From positions 1 through 8,102 of the forward strand of contig JAHJOY010000315.1 in the NCBI GenBank assembly GCA_018819665.1: a stretch of 8,102 nucleotides of DNA. Reading direction: 5' to 3'. The translations under genes were made by a program, and so were the position numbers. This document shows positions 1 to 6,803 of the stretch, piece after piece. Position 1 is the stretch's first letter. Every line of letters begins with the position of its first letter. Source of the DNA: a bacterium. GTDB lineage: Bacteria; Atribacterota; Phoenicimicrobiia; Phoenicimicrobiales; Phoenicimicrobiaceae. The notes beneath the pieces are model-generated. The model did no database searches. It saw only the letters and a program-made list of their open reading frames with translations, and was not told the origin of the DNA.

Positions 1-774
1 GAAAACGCTAAAGGCATTATTATAAACATAAAACATGGTGCCTTAAAAGAGGGCCCGGGATGGAGAAGTATCGTCTATTTTAAAGGTTGTAACTTCTACT
101 GTCCCTGGTGTGGCAGCCCGGAAAGCATACCCTTCGGAAAGACTGAATTAATCTATAAGGATGGTTCCAAAGAAATTTGCGGTCAAGAAGTTACGGTAAA
201 AGAAGTTATTCAGGAAATTTTACCTTACCAAAGATTTTCCAAAGATCATCTCCCCTATGGTGTAACCCTGTCCGGGGGAGAACCTACCGCCCAATGGAAT
301 TTCTATTTTGAACTTCTTAGAGGTCTAAAATATTTTAATTTTCCTACTGCAGTTGAAACCAACGGTTCATCTCCTCAATTTATTACATCCCTCCCTTATC
401 TGGATTTAGTTTTCTGTGATATAAAACATTTTAATTCAGAAATACATAAGAAATTGGTGGGGGAAGATAATAAACAAGTATTGTATAACATCAAAAAAAC
501 TTATAAGGCTGGAAAAGATTTATGGATAGAAATTCCTGTTATCCCAGGATATAATGATTCAGAAGAGAATTTTCAAGATATTGCCAATTTTCTTTCTCCC
601 ATGAAAAACGGACTCAGGGTAGAACTTTTAAAATACGGGAGACACGGGATCTATAAATGGAGAGCCTTAGGAAAAAACTATCCTTTGCTACATCTTATGC
701 CTCCTTCTAACCGAAAGATAATAGCTTTATCTAAGATAATAAAAAGTAAAGGGATCAAAGTAGATATTTCTTAA
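1..774 (+). CDS. Glycyl radical enzyme activating enzyme (radical SAM, PFL-activase-like), 5' end cut by window edge
   Basis: Frame 1 is open from the first base to a TAA at 772-774, giving 257 residues with no start codon visible. The three radical-SAM cluster cysteines are C30, C34 and C37 (CNFYCPWC, positions 88-111), the CX3CX2C pattern that binds the 4Fe-4S cluster used to cleave S-adenosylmethionine. Also visible are a GPGWR segment before them, SGGEP at residues 91-95 (SAM contact), DIKH at 140-143 (DLKH in PFL activase) and IPVIPGYND near 178-186. By recall, E. coli PFL activase also has its first cluster cysteine at residue 30, so only a few residues should be missing. From C37 to the GGE motif is about 55 residues with a single Cys (C60), so the two-cluster ferredoxin insert of most non-PFL activases is absent. 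The likely role is to abstract hydrogen from Gly774 of the adjacent GRE. The first ATG-like starts well inside the frame are not credible, because they would remove the cluster motif. Confidence 0.9.
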   Translation, partial: ENAKGIIINIKHGALKEGPGWRSIVYFKGCNFYCPWCGSPESIPFGKTELIYKDGSKEICGQEVTVKEVIQEILPYQRFSKDHLPYGVTLSGGEPTAQWNFYFELLRGLKYFNFPTAVETNGSSPQFITSLPYLDLVFCDIKHFNSEIHKKLVGEDNKQVLYNIKKTYKAGKDLWIEIPVIPGYNDSEENFQDIANFLSPMKNGLRVELLKYGRHGIYKWRALGKNYPLLHLMPPSNRKIIALSKIIKSKGIKVDIS

Positions 775-3179
775 AAAGAGACCGATCCCGGATCTAAACG
801 AGGTATAATATCCTTTTTCAAAATATCCGGAGATAATTTTCGTACATCTCCATATTGGCCATGAATTCTTACTATAACCGGATAAGGATACTTCTCGGGG
901 TGTTCAGCTACATCTAATAATTGCTCAGCAGAAAATACATTAAAATAAACATAACCCAATCCTTGCCCTTCTACTTCCGTATAATAATTAAAAATAGCGC
1001 TGATAATATCCTTAAGGTATTGGGCTTTCTGTTTTAAATTCATCCCTTTAATATTGTCTGGGCTAATGCTCATCGCTACCGCTGAACCACCGGTTATAAT
1101 TTCATAATCTAATTTTGATTGAGAAAGAATTCTGGTTAAAAGACCGCTTGTAGCCATCCCCGGAGAAGGATCAAGCCCAAAGCTTAAATCTTCACGGGCT
1201 CCTCTTCCATTGGGGGTAGCGCCCGTCCAGTATCCGTAGAGTAGATTAGTGGTGGGGCTGCTCCAGTCAGCCGCAAAATTCTTACCGAAAGGATTTTTTT
1301 GTCGATTAATTTTTTCACTAACTATCTTCGCTAATTCTACTGCTTCTTTATCAGCATAGGAAATATTATTCCCAAATTTGGAAACTTTTTGGATAATATT
1401 TCGTAATTCTTCAAATTCTTCAAAATTTTTCTTCAGAGCAGCAAGCAAATCATCTAGCGAAAACTTTACTTTAAAATCAGGGTCAAAGAGGTATTTGAGC
1501 ACAGTTAAAGAGTCGGCAGCGGTCGCTAAACCATGAATCAAGCAGCCGGAAGCATTATATTTTGTCCCCAAACTGCTATTACAATCTCTCATATCGATTC
1601 CAGTTTCTCCTCCGCCCATAAAAAAAGAAGCAAAAGGAACCGGTAACAAAGAAAGAGCTTCGGTGCATTTATTGGCTGCGTTTACCATCTTCTTAATAAA
1701 ATAATCCAGATAGTGATAATAAATCTTTTTAGTTTCCGTAAAAGAACTAAAAGGATTCTCTTCCAAGCCTAATTCTTTATAGGAAGGGCCTAACTTTTCC
1801 CCGGTAATGAATGAATACCCATTATTTAAAGAAATTTCTAAAACTTTAGCCAGGTTCAGCCAGCTATTGGTGGTGTTCCCATTTTCTTTTCCCTTAATTA
1901 ATGGCTCCTGGCAGCCAGCAATGGCGTATTCTTTTAAATTTTCCTCAGCTATGCCTTTTTTCTTTAATGCAGAAAATACCACTATATCGTTAAGAAAAGA
2001 AGGAGAACTATGTCCAAAATTAAACATAAATTTCGATATCGCCCGATAAAATTCAAACGGCGTATGGGGATGTATTTTTACTGAAAAATTCGGCTGCGGT
2101 CGATTGGATTGGTGGTAAGCTTCTAATATAATATAGGTCATATCACTGGATAAATCATTGCCTTTAACCTCTGAGCCGCCTACCATAATATTCTGAGAAA
2201 TAGCCCAGTCTCTATCTCCCACTTCAAAAAAGGCCAAAAAATGGCGTATCAATTGTACAGCTAATTTTTTAGAAACCTTGGTTCTCTTATAATAGGGCTT
2301 CATTATCCTATCCAGATTTCCCACGGAAAAGGCATAGGGATTGGGAAGCTGTTCCAAGTTCATCACCTGCCAGAGTAGAATATAAGATTGCAAGGCTTCG
2401 TATAAATTTTCTGCACCTTGATGAGGGACTTTATGACAGGTCTTTGCTATTAATTTTAATTCTTTCTTTCTTGTCGGGTCCTTTTCCTGTTCAGATTTCT
2501 GCTCCGCCAATTTACTATAGCGGTCAGCTAAAATTATAGCCGACTGTAAAGTCTTTATCATACTATTAAAATAATCGCTCTTGGCAGGAAATTTCTTTTT
2601 TTGTTGTTTCAATTCTGTAATTTTGCATTCTAATCCTTCTTCCAGAGCCTCCTCAAAACCAGGTATGGTATGACCGGTAACCCTTTCCACAAAATATACT
2701 GCTTCTTTGGTCTGATTCCCCGTCTCTTTATATATTTCTCTTATCTTCGCTACCGAGGGATGTTTACCCCAGAACTTTCGGTTATCTTCAATCATTTGCT
2801 CGGTTACTTTAATATCAGCAATTTTGTCTCCCGGTTTTACATCATTATAAAAGGCCATTTCATCATTGTATCCCTGGAAACTCTCTATCCGAAAAGCAGG
2901 GTTAATTAAGGCATAACTTGCGGAAAAAGCATCTTCTTCTGTTCCAGCAAAAATCTGCCCCGGTTCGATGAAAATCGGTAGCTGTTCACAGACTGATTCA
3001 AGTAAGATTGCCTGAGTCATAGCTGGAGAATATTTATCACCAATTTCTAATAACTTCCTTCGCTGAATATCTTTGGCTAATACCCAGCCGATAAGGTTAT
3101 GTTTTTCTGCATTCCTCTTTATGATTAAATCTAAATATTCTTTTAATCTTTTGATATATAAAGTTTTTTCTAAAATCAT
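771..3179 (-). CDS. Glycyl radical enzyme, PFL/diol-dehydratase superfamily, substrate unknown
   Basis: The protein is 802 residues, normal for the superfamily, with a PFL-like N-terminal domain and a C-terminal glycyl radical domain. The active-site loop is AGCQEP with C423 (thiyl radical) and E425, matching the GCVEP signature of glycerol dehydratase, choline TMA-lyase and arylacetate decarboxylases; PFL has CC instead. A GHTIPG segment (H170) matches a conserved N-terminal histidine region. TGATPNGR (652-659) and the FNVFSAEQL segment (746-754) are typical of the family. The radical glycine is G774, 28 residues from the end, in VRIHGQYGDVRKLSP; the usual motif is RVxGY, so H773 and Q775 are odd. 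The residue 14 after the Cys is T437, where I recall an Asp in glycerol dehydratase. The ATG lies one base after the kinase stop (TAG-A-ATG). The nearest AAAAGG is about 14 bases upstream, which is far, so translational coupling is likely. Family membership is firm; the reaction is unknown, with dehydration or C-O/C-C lysis of a diol or polyol most likely. Confidence 0.9.
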   Translation of the reverse strand: MILEKTLYIKRLKEYLDLIIKRNAEKHNLIGWVLAKDIQRRKLLEIGDKYSPAMTQAILLESVCEQLPIFIEPGQIFAGTEEDAFSASYALINPAFRIESFQGYNDEMAFYNDVKPGDKIADIKVTEQMIEDNRKFWGKHPSVAKIREIYKETGNQTKEAVYFVERVTGHTIPGFEEALEEGLECKITELKQQKKKFPAKSDYFNSMIKTLQSAIILADRYSKLAEQKSEQEKDPTRKKELKLIAKTCHKVPHQGAENLYEALQSYILLWQVMNLEQLPNPYAFSVGNLDRIMKPYYKRTKVSKKLAVQLIRHFLAFFEVGDRDWAISQNIMVGGSEVKGNDLSSDMTYIILEAYHQSNRPQPNFSVKIHPHTPFEFYRAISKFMFNFGHSSPSFLNDIVVFSALKKKGIAEENLKEYAIAGCQEPLIKGKENGNTTNSWLNLAKVLEISLNNGYSFITGEKLGPSYKELGLEENPFSSFTETKKIYYHYLDYFIKKMVNAANKCTEALSLLPVPFASFFMGGGETGIDMRDCNSSLGTKYNASGCLIHGLATAADSLTVLKYLFDPDFKVKFSLDDLLAALKKNFEEFEELRNIIQKVSKFGNNISYADKEAVELAKIVSEKINRQKNPFGKNFAADWSSPTTNLLYGYWTGATPNGRGAREDLSFGLDPSPGMATSGLLTRILSQSKLDYEIITGGSAVAMSISPDNIKGMNLKQKAQYLKDIISAIFNYYTEVEGQGLGYVYFNVFSAEQLLDVAEHPEKYPYPVIVRIHGQYGDVRKLSPDILKKDIIPRLDPGSVSF
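772..795 (-). terminator. Weak candidate terminator at the 3' end of the GRE gene
   Basis: In minus-strand RNA the last codons of the GRE gene can form a short interrupted stem: AGA-CCG pairs with CGG-TCT around a GGAT loop. It is followed directly by a U run (plus-strand AAAAA at 773-777). Only about six base pairs form and there is an internal loop, so this is marginal. It is the only terminator-like element seen at the convergent junction, and no U-tract hairpin is seen for the plus-strand activase. Confidence 0.25.
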
Positions 3180-3180
3180 T

Positions 3181-4695
3181 CTATACTATATTACCTTTTC
3201 TTTTTAATCTCTTAAAATCTTCTTTTAAATCTTGATATAAAGATTTATAAATTTCGAATTGTTTATTGTAAATATCGACATTTTCAGCAATTGGTTTTAT
3301 TTTTTCTTCTTTAAGTTTCACTGTTTTTTTGCATCCTTCTTCTGTGTCTTTATATATTCCTACTCCTACCCCGGCTAATGTGGCAGCTCCCTTTGCCGCC
3401 TGTTCTGTAGATTGAGTCATAGATATCTCTTTATTAAAAATATCGGCCTGAATCTGTCTCCAAACTCTGCTCTTTGCCCCTCCTCCGGATGCAATCACTC
3501 GCTCAATTTTGACATCTAATTCTTTAAAGACCTCCAGACAATCCCTTAAGGCAAAAACTACTCCTTCCATAACTGCTCTAATCAGATGAGCTCGGTGATG
3601 TTTTAAACTAAGCCCAAAAAATACTCCTTTGGCTTGGGGGTTCATATAAGGAGACCTCTCTCCCAAAAGATAAGGAAGAAAAATTACACCTTCACTACCT
3701 GCCCTGATTTTTTCCACTTCCTCATCAAATATACGATAAGAATCAGGAGTATGTAATATATTCTCCCTTAACCATTTTAAAGATAATCCTGCGGAAAGAA
3801 TCGCCCCTAGCAAGTGATAGGTATTCGGTATAGCATGGCAAAAAGTATGGATTCTTAACTTGGGGTCATAGGTGAATTTATCCACGGTAACAAATAATTG
3901 ACCGCCTGTCCCGATAGTAGAAGAGAGAATTCCCGGTCTAATTACGCCATTGCCGACTGCCTGCATTGATTGGTCTCCTCCACCATAAACTACCGGGATT
4001 CCTTCTAACAATCCGGTATCTCTTGCCACATCTGCAAGCAGATAACCAGCCACTTCCTGAGATTCATGAACTTCTTCCGGAAGAATTTTTAGCGGAAGGC
4101 TGAGAATATCCAATAACTCTTCTGACCAGCATCTTCTTTTTATATCCAGCAACAGAGTGCTGGAGGCATCGGTAACCTCTACTCCTAAATTTCCGGTTAA
4201 TCTATAACGAATATAATCTTTGGCTAAAATTACTTTATGTATTTGATTAAATTCTTCTGGCTGATTCTCTTTCATCCACAAAAGAGTGCTGCACATAAAC
4301 CCGGTAGCTACCGGGTTCCCGGTCAGCTCAGCCAATCGCTCTTTCCCAATTTTCTGATAAATAAATTCACATTGAGAGCTACTCCTATGGTCTGCCCAGA
4401 TGATAGCCGGACGAAAAGGCTGTAAATTCTTATCTAAAAAGACGGTACCGTGCATCTGCCCCGATAATCCTATCCCCCTAATCTGTTGGGGGTCAACTTC
4501 TGATTCTTTTAACACTTCCCTTATTACTTGAATAGTTGCTTCCCACCACATTTTAGGGTTCTGTTCTGCCCAACCCGTCTGAGGTATATCTATAGAATAT
4601 TCTCTCCCTGCCCAGACATAAATTTTGCCTTCTCTATCCATAAGCACCCCCTTGGTTCCAGAAGTGCCAATATCTATCCCTAATAAATAATCCAT
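3181..4695 (-). CDS. xylB: FGGY-family sugar kinase, xylulokinase-like
   Basis: A 504-residue carbohydrate kinase of the ASKHA fold, the normal length for xylulokinase. It transfers phosphate from ATP to a sugar hydroxyl in the cytoplasm. The N-terminal phosphate loop is GIDIGTSGTKG (6-16) with D8. The GLSGQMHG motif (76-83) is characteristic of xylulokinases rather than glycerol or gluconate kinases. IWADHR is at 99-104, and the catalytic base is expected to be D241 in GGGDQSMQAVG. STIGTGGQ (259-266) and the C-terminal FGGY signatures GVFFGLSLKHHR (357-368) and ASGGGAKS (402-409) follow. ATG at 4695 is chosen because GAAAGGG lies six bases upstream. A TTG at 4710 is in frame but would place this ribosome binding site inside the coding region and precede the conserved start. 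The stop is one base from the GRE start, so the two are co-translated. Whether the substrate is xylulose, a related ketose or a GRE product cannot be read from sequence. Confidence 0.85.
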   Translation of the reverse strand: MDYLLGIDIGTSGTKGVLMDREGKIYVWAGREYSIDIPQTGWAEQNPKMWWEATIQVIREVLKESEVDPQQIRGIGLSGQMHGTVFLDKNLQPFRPAIIWADHRSSSQCEFIYQKIGKERLAELTGNPVATGFMCSTLLWMKENQPEEFNQIHKVILAKDYIRYRLTGNLGVEVTDASSTLLLDIKRRCWSEELLDILSLPLKILPEEVHESQEVAGYLLADVARDTGLLEGIPVVYGGGDQSMQAVGNGVIRPGILSSTIGTGGQLFVTVDKFTYDPKLRIHTFCHAIPNTYHLLGAILSAGLSLKWLRENILHTPDSYRIFDEEVEKIRAGSEGVIFLPYLLGERSPYMNPQAKGVFFGLSLKHHRAHLIRAVMEGVVFALRDCLEVFKELDVKIERVIASGGGAKSRVWRQIQADIFNKEISMTQSTEQAAKGAATLAGVGVGIYKDTEEGCKKTVKLKEEKIKPIAENVDIYNKQFEIYKSLYQDLKEDFKRLKRKGNIV

Positions 4696-4739
4696 CGTTA
4701 TCCCTTTCAAATACTAAGCTTTAATTCTATTATTCCACT

Positions 4740-4784
4740 ATTATATATTATGGTTATTTCCCAAAAAGCCAAAAATATTTTCAA
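4740..4784 (-). promoter_or_regulatory. Candidate promoter for the kinase-GRE transcript
   Basis: A perfect TATAAT hexamer reads on the minus strand at 4745-4740, about 45 bases before the kinase ATG. The -35 side is poor: TTTTTG at 4767-4762 is 16 bases upstream, and a better TTGAAA at 4784-4779 is too far (33 bases). The AT-rich background makes chance -10 matches common, so the call rests mainly on position. Confidence 0.3.
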
Positions 4785-4824
4785 CAGGTTATGTATATGG
4801 TACGTTGCAGACAATTTTATAACA

Positions 4825-4869
4825 AATTATGACTTTTTGGTTATAATTATGTGTACTTTTTGTGTTACA
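4825..4869. repeat. Imperfect tandem repeat, possible operator
   Basis: Two adjacent copies begin with AATTATG (4825 and 4845) and share ACTTTTTG followed by a GTTA-type end (4825-4844 and 4845-4869). The second copy is longer by small inserts (TGT before ACTTTTTG and GT after it). The repeat lies 130-175 bases upstream of the kinase start and upstream of the -10 candidate. It could be a double binding site for a regulator, or simple AT-rich drift. Confidence 0.35.
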
Positions 4870-4899
4870 ATCATATTATATTTTTTGCCTATTTTAATT

Positions 4900-4927
4900 A
4901 AACCACCACTTTCTAAAGCGGCGACTT
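4900..4927 (-). other. GU-rich 12-bp stem-loop, strand-specific RNA structure
   Basis: In minus-strand RNA, AAGTCGCCGCTT pairs along its full 12 bases with AAGTGGTGGTTT around a UAGA loop. Four G-U type and two U/A-rich end pairs are involved, and the core is C-G rich. In plus-strand RNA the wobbles become A-C mismatches and the stem breaks. No U-tract follows (AATTAAAA), so it is not a classical intrinsic terminator. It lies 67-94 bases after the permease stop and may protect or end the transporter mRNA. Confidence 0.45.
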
Positions 4928-4957
4928 TAAGATTTTTGAAGTATAAAGGAGATGCTC

Positions 4958-4992
4958 AAAAACTTTTAGATTGCTCTAACCCGGTTATAGAG
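4958..4992 (-). terminator. Weak terminator-like hairpins after the second permease gene
   Basis: Directly after the permease stop, minus-strand RNA can form CTCT-AAC pairing with GTT-AGAG. Alternatively it can form TTAGA-GCAA-TCTAA with a GNRA-type loop, followed three bases later by TTTTT (plus AAAAA at 4958-4962). The two stems share TTAGAG, so they exclude each other. Both are short, so termination would be partial at best. Confidence 0.25.
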
Positions 4993-4993
4993 T

Positions 4994-5839
4994 TTAACCT
5001 TTTAAAGAACCTTGCAGTAAACCCTTCAAGAAGAACCTTCCCAGGAATATGTAAACTAATATTGGAGGCAAAACGGTAAGAAGAGCACCGGCTATCTGAA
5101 CATTCCACTGGACAAAGTAACTTCCGGCTAAATTATTTAAGGCTACAGTGATAGGTTGGGATGCTGGATTGGGTGTTACGATTAAGCCGAAGAGGAAATC
5201 ATTCCAGATAGAAGTGAACTGCCAGATCATAGCAACCGCAAAACCAGGTGTAGATAAAGGGAAAATTACCCATCTATATATGCCTAAAAAATTTGCCCCA
5301 TCTATCTTGGAGGCTTCTACCATCTCTGTGGGAACTGTTATATAATAATTACGAAAGATTAAGGTACTTATGGGCAGCCCGTAGATGACATGCACCAAAA
5401 TTAACCCGGGAATTGTCCCATAAACATGTAATTTCTGCAGAGTAAGTACTAAGGGAATAATAATACTTTGATATGGGATAAACATCCCGAACAAGATCAT
5501 GGTAAAGATTAAATCCGAACCATAGAATCGCCATTTGGTTAAAACATAGCCATTTAATGAACCAAGCAGAGCTGAAATTACTGTAGCCGGTATAACCAGA
5601 AATACACTATTTAAAAAACTTCCCGAAAGACCGCGAAATCCTCCTTTTGTACTCCCCAACCAGGCAAGATTAAAACTATTAAAATTCAAACTGAAGGGCA
5701 GGTTCCACATAGTATCAAGACTAACCTCGGCAAAACTCTTCATCCCGGTTACAACCATAATATACATAGGAATGATATAAAAAATGGTAAATATAGCTAA
5801 CATGATATAGATTAGAAGACGAGTTACAGATATTTTCAT
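4994..5839 (-). CDS. CUT1 sugar ABC transporter permease, MalG-like
   Basis: A 281-residue inner-membrane protein and the second permease half of a binding-protein-dependent sugar importer. Hydrophobic segments lie near residues 8-30, 76-99, 109-132, 143-165, 196-218 and 248-268, giving the six expected for MalG-type proteins. The cytoplasmic EAA loop that docks the ATPase is EASKIDGANFLGIYRWVIFP at 175-194, with the conserved Gly181. The C-terminus (KGLLQGSLKG) matches the GLTAGAVKG-type tail of MalG homologs. The ATG lies two bases after the upstream permease stop, and AAAGAGG seven bases before it serves as ribosome binding site. The gene is co-transcribed with its MalF-like partner, with which it should form a heterodimer. 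The sugar cannot be deduced from the permease alone. Confidence 0.92.
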   Translation of the reverse strand: MKISVTRLLIYIMLAIFTIFYIIPMYIMVVTGMKSFAEVSLDTMWNLPFSLNFNSFNLAWLGSTKGGFRGLSGSFLNSVFLVIPATVISALLGSLNGYVLTKWRFYGSDLIFTMILFGMFIPYQSIIIPLVLTLQKLHVYGTIPGLILVHVIYGLPISTLIFRNYYITVPTEMVEASKIDGANFLGIYRWVIFPLSTPGFAVAMIWQFTSIWNDFLFGLIVTPNPASQPITVALNNLAGSYFVQWNVQIAGALLTVLPPILVYIFLGRFFLKGLLQGSLKG

Positions 5840-5841
5840 CT

Positions 5842-6732
5842 CTATGCCTCTTTACGGAATGTAGTTATAAGATAAGGAATAATCAATAAAGATACTAATA
5901 ATAACAATATAATAGCGATACTCGCGCCTCGAGCAAAGTTATTTCCTCTAAAAGTTGTATCATACATAAAGAGAGCCGGAACATCACAGGAAAAAGCTGG
6001 ACCACTCCCGGTCATAGCCATTACTAAATCAAATATCTTAAGGGAGATATGCCCAAGGATAATAATAGCTCCAAAAGTAATAGGTCTAAGAAAGGGAAGA
6101 AGAATATAATAAAATATCTGAAATTGGTCGGCACCATCTATTGAAGCTGCCTCTCGTAATTCTAAAGGTATACCTCTTAATCCGGCAAGATATAAAGCCA
6201 TAGTATAGCCAGAAAACTGCCAGATAGCAGCGACAGCTACAGCTTTAATCCCTATATTAGGGTCAGTGTACCAGCCACAAATAAGAAAATTCAGTCCTAC
6301 CTTTTCAAATAGTTGATTAACTCCGATATTACCTAATTGAATACTGCCCGGATTAAAAAGCCAGTGCCAGATTACTCCACTAACTACAAATGAAAATGCC
6401 ATAGGCAATAAAAATAGATTGCGGAATATACCCTCGCCCTTAATACGTTGATCAATTAGAATGGCCAATAATAAGCCAATTAGCAAACAAGAGGTAACAA
6501 AAATGACTGTAAAGACGAGGGTGTTATGAAGGTCTATCTGAAAACGCATATTGGCAAATAACTTCCGATAATTTTCAAATCCCACCCGGGTGTAGTCGGG
6601 AATAACATCATTCCATTTGGTAAAGGATATGAAACCGGTCCAACCGATAAAGCCATAAATAAAAATACCCACTGCCACTATGGAAGGGGTAATAAATAAG
6701 ATGGGTGTCCATTTATCTCCTTTTATTTGCAT
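5842..6732 (-). CDS. CUT1 sugar ABC transporter permease, MalF-like
   Basis: A 296-residue inner-membrane protein with about six hydrophobic segments (roughly 11-31, 69-93, 104-126, 163-185, 214-237 and 269-290). It lacks the large periplasmic P2 loop of enterobacterial MalF, as is usual for short CUT1 permeases such as UgpA or MsmF. The EAA loop is EAASIDGADQFQIFYYILLP at 194-213. A PGSIQLGNIGVNQ stretch after the third segment resembles the loop of UgpA/LacF-type permeases. The ATG at 6732 follows a strong GAGGAG about nine bases upstream. The gene is second in the transporter operon, after the binding protein and a perfect hairpin, and two bases ahead of the MalG-like gene. Confidence 0.92.
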   Translation of the reverse strand: MQIKGDKWTPILFITPSIVAVGIFIYGFIGWTGFISFTKWNDVIPDYTRVGFENYRKLFANMRFQIDLHNTLVFTVIFVTSCLLIGLLLAILIDQRIKGEGIFRNLFLLPMAFSFVVSGVIWHWLFNPGSIQLGNIGVNQLFEKVGLNFLICGWYTDPNIGIKAVAVAAIWQFSGYTMALYLAGLRGIPLELREAASIDGADQFQIFYYILLPFLRPITFGAIIILGHISLKIFDLVMAMTGSGPAFSCDVPALFMYDTTFRGNNFARGASIAIILLLLVSLLIIPYLITTFRKEA

Positions 6733-6757
6733 AGGCTGCTTCTCCTCTAATTAATAC

Positions 6758-6794
6758 AGTCTTTCAGGAGCACTAAAAATGCTCCTGAAAGACT
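6758..6794. repeat. Perfect 15-bp inverted repeat between binding-protein and permease genes
   Basis: Arms AGTCTTTCAGGAGCA (6758-6772) and TGCTCCTGAAAGACT (6780-6794) are exact reverse complements around a seven-base loop. In minus-strand RNA the loop is TTTTTAG. No U-tract follows on either strand, so read-through into the permease gene is expected. The stem starts about nine bases after the binding-protein stop and ends 25 bases before the permease ATG. The likely role, inferred from malE-malF and similar operons, is to block 3' decay or partly terminate, raising binding-protein output over permease output. Confidence 0.85.
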
Positions 6795-6803
6795 TATCTT
6801 CAC

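Larger units (their letters stand above)
4696..4993. other. AT-rich intergenic region between permease and kinase genes
   Basis: This 298-base stretch has no convincing gene. On the minus strand, in transcription order, it holds a weak terminator-like hairpin pair just after the permease stop, a GU-rich stem-loop (4900-4927), an imperfect tandem repeat (4825-4869), a perfect TATAAT -10 box (4740-4745) and the kinase ribosome binding site (GAAAGGG, about 4702-4708). It most likely ends the transporter transcript and holds the promoter and regulator sites of the kinase-GRE transcript. A plus-strand open frame through it (4750-5079) looks accidental. Confidence 0.6.

Noticed and set aside
454..774. 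Activase starting at an internal TTG (454) as a short 106-residue protein
   Set aside because: The frame is open to the window edge and encodes the CX3CX2C cluster motif and SGGEP upstream, so the gene is cut by the window, not short.
1807..2909. Short plus-strand open frames inside the GRE gene (1807-2049 and 2670-2909)
   Set aside because: They are antisense to a well-supported 802-residue coding region with conserved motifs and have no family features of their own.
771..3179. GRE as pyruvate formate-lyase (pflB)
   Set aside because: It has a single Cys in a CQEP context rather than the Cys-Cys pair of PFL, a deviant radical motif, and sugar-transport neighbours rather than a formate channel.
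4696..4710. TTG start at 4710 for the kinase
   Set aside because: It would add five residues, put the GAAAGGG ribosome binding site inside the gene, and precede the conserved MDYLLGIDIG start that ATG 4695 gives with ideal spacing.
4696..4993. Riboswitch, tRNA or CRISPR in the intergenic gap
   Set aside because: No cloverleaf, no conserved aptamer core and no regularly spaced repeats were seen; only short hairpins and one imperfect tandem repeat.
4750..5079. Plus-strand open frame of 109 codons through the intergenic region
   Set aside because: It overlaps the 3' end of the MalG-like gene antisense, shows no recognisable domain, no good ribosome binding site before its start, and a composition expected of AT-rich non-coding DNA.
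6758..6794. Hairpin as a full intrinsic terminator
   Set aside because: No U-tract follows the stem in either direction, and the next gene 25 bases on belongs to the same transporter.
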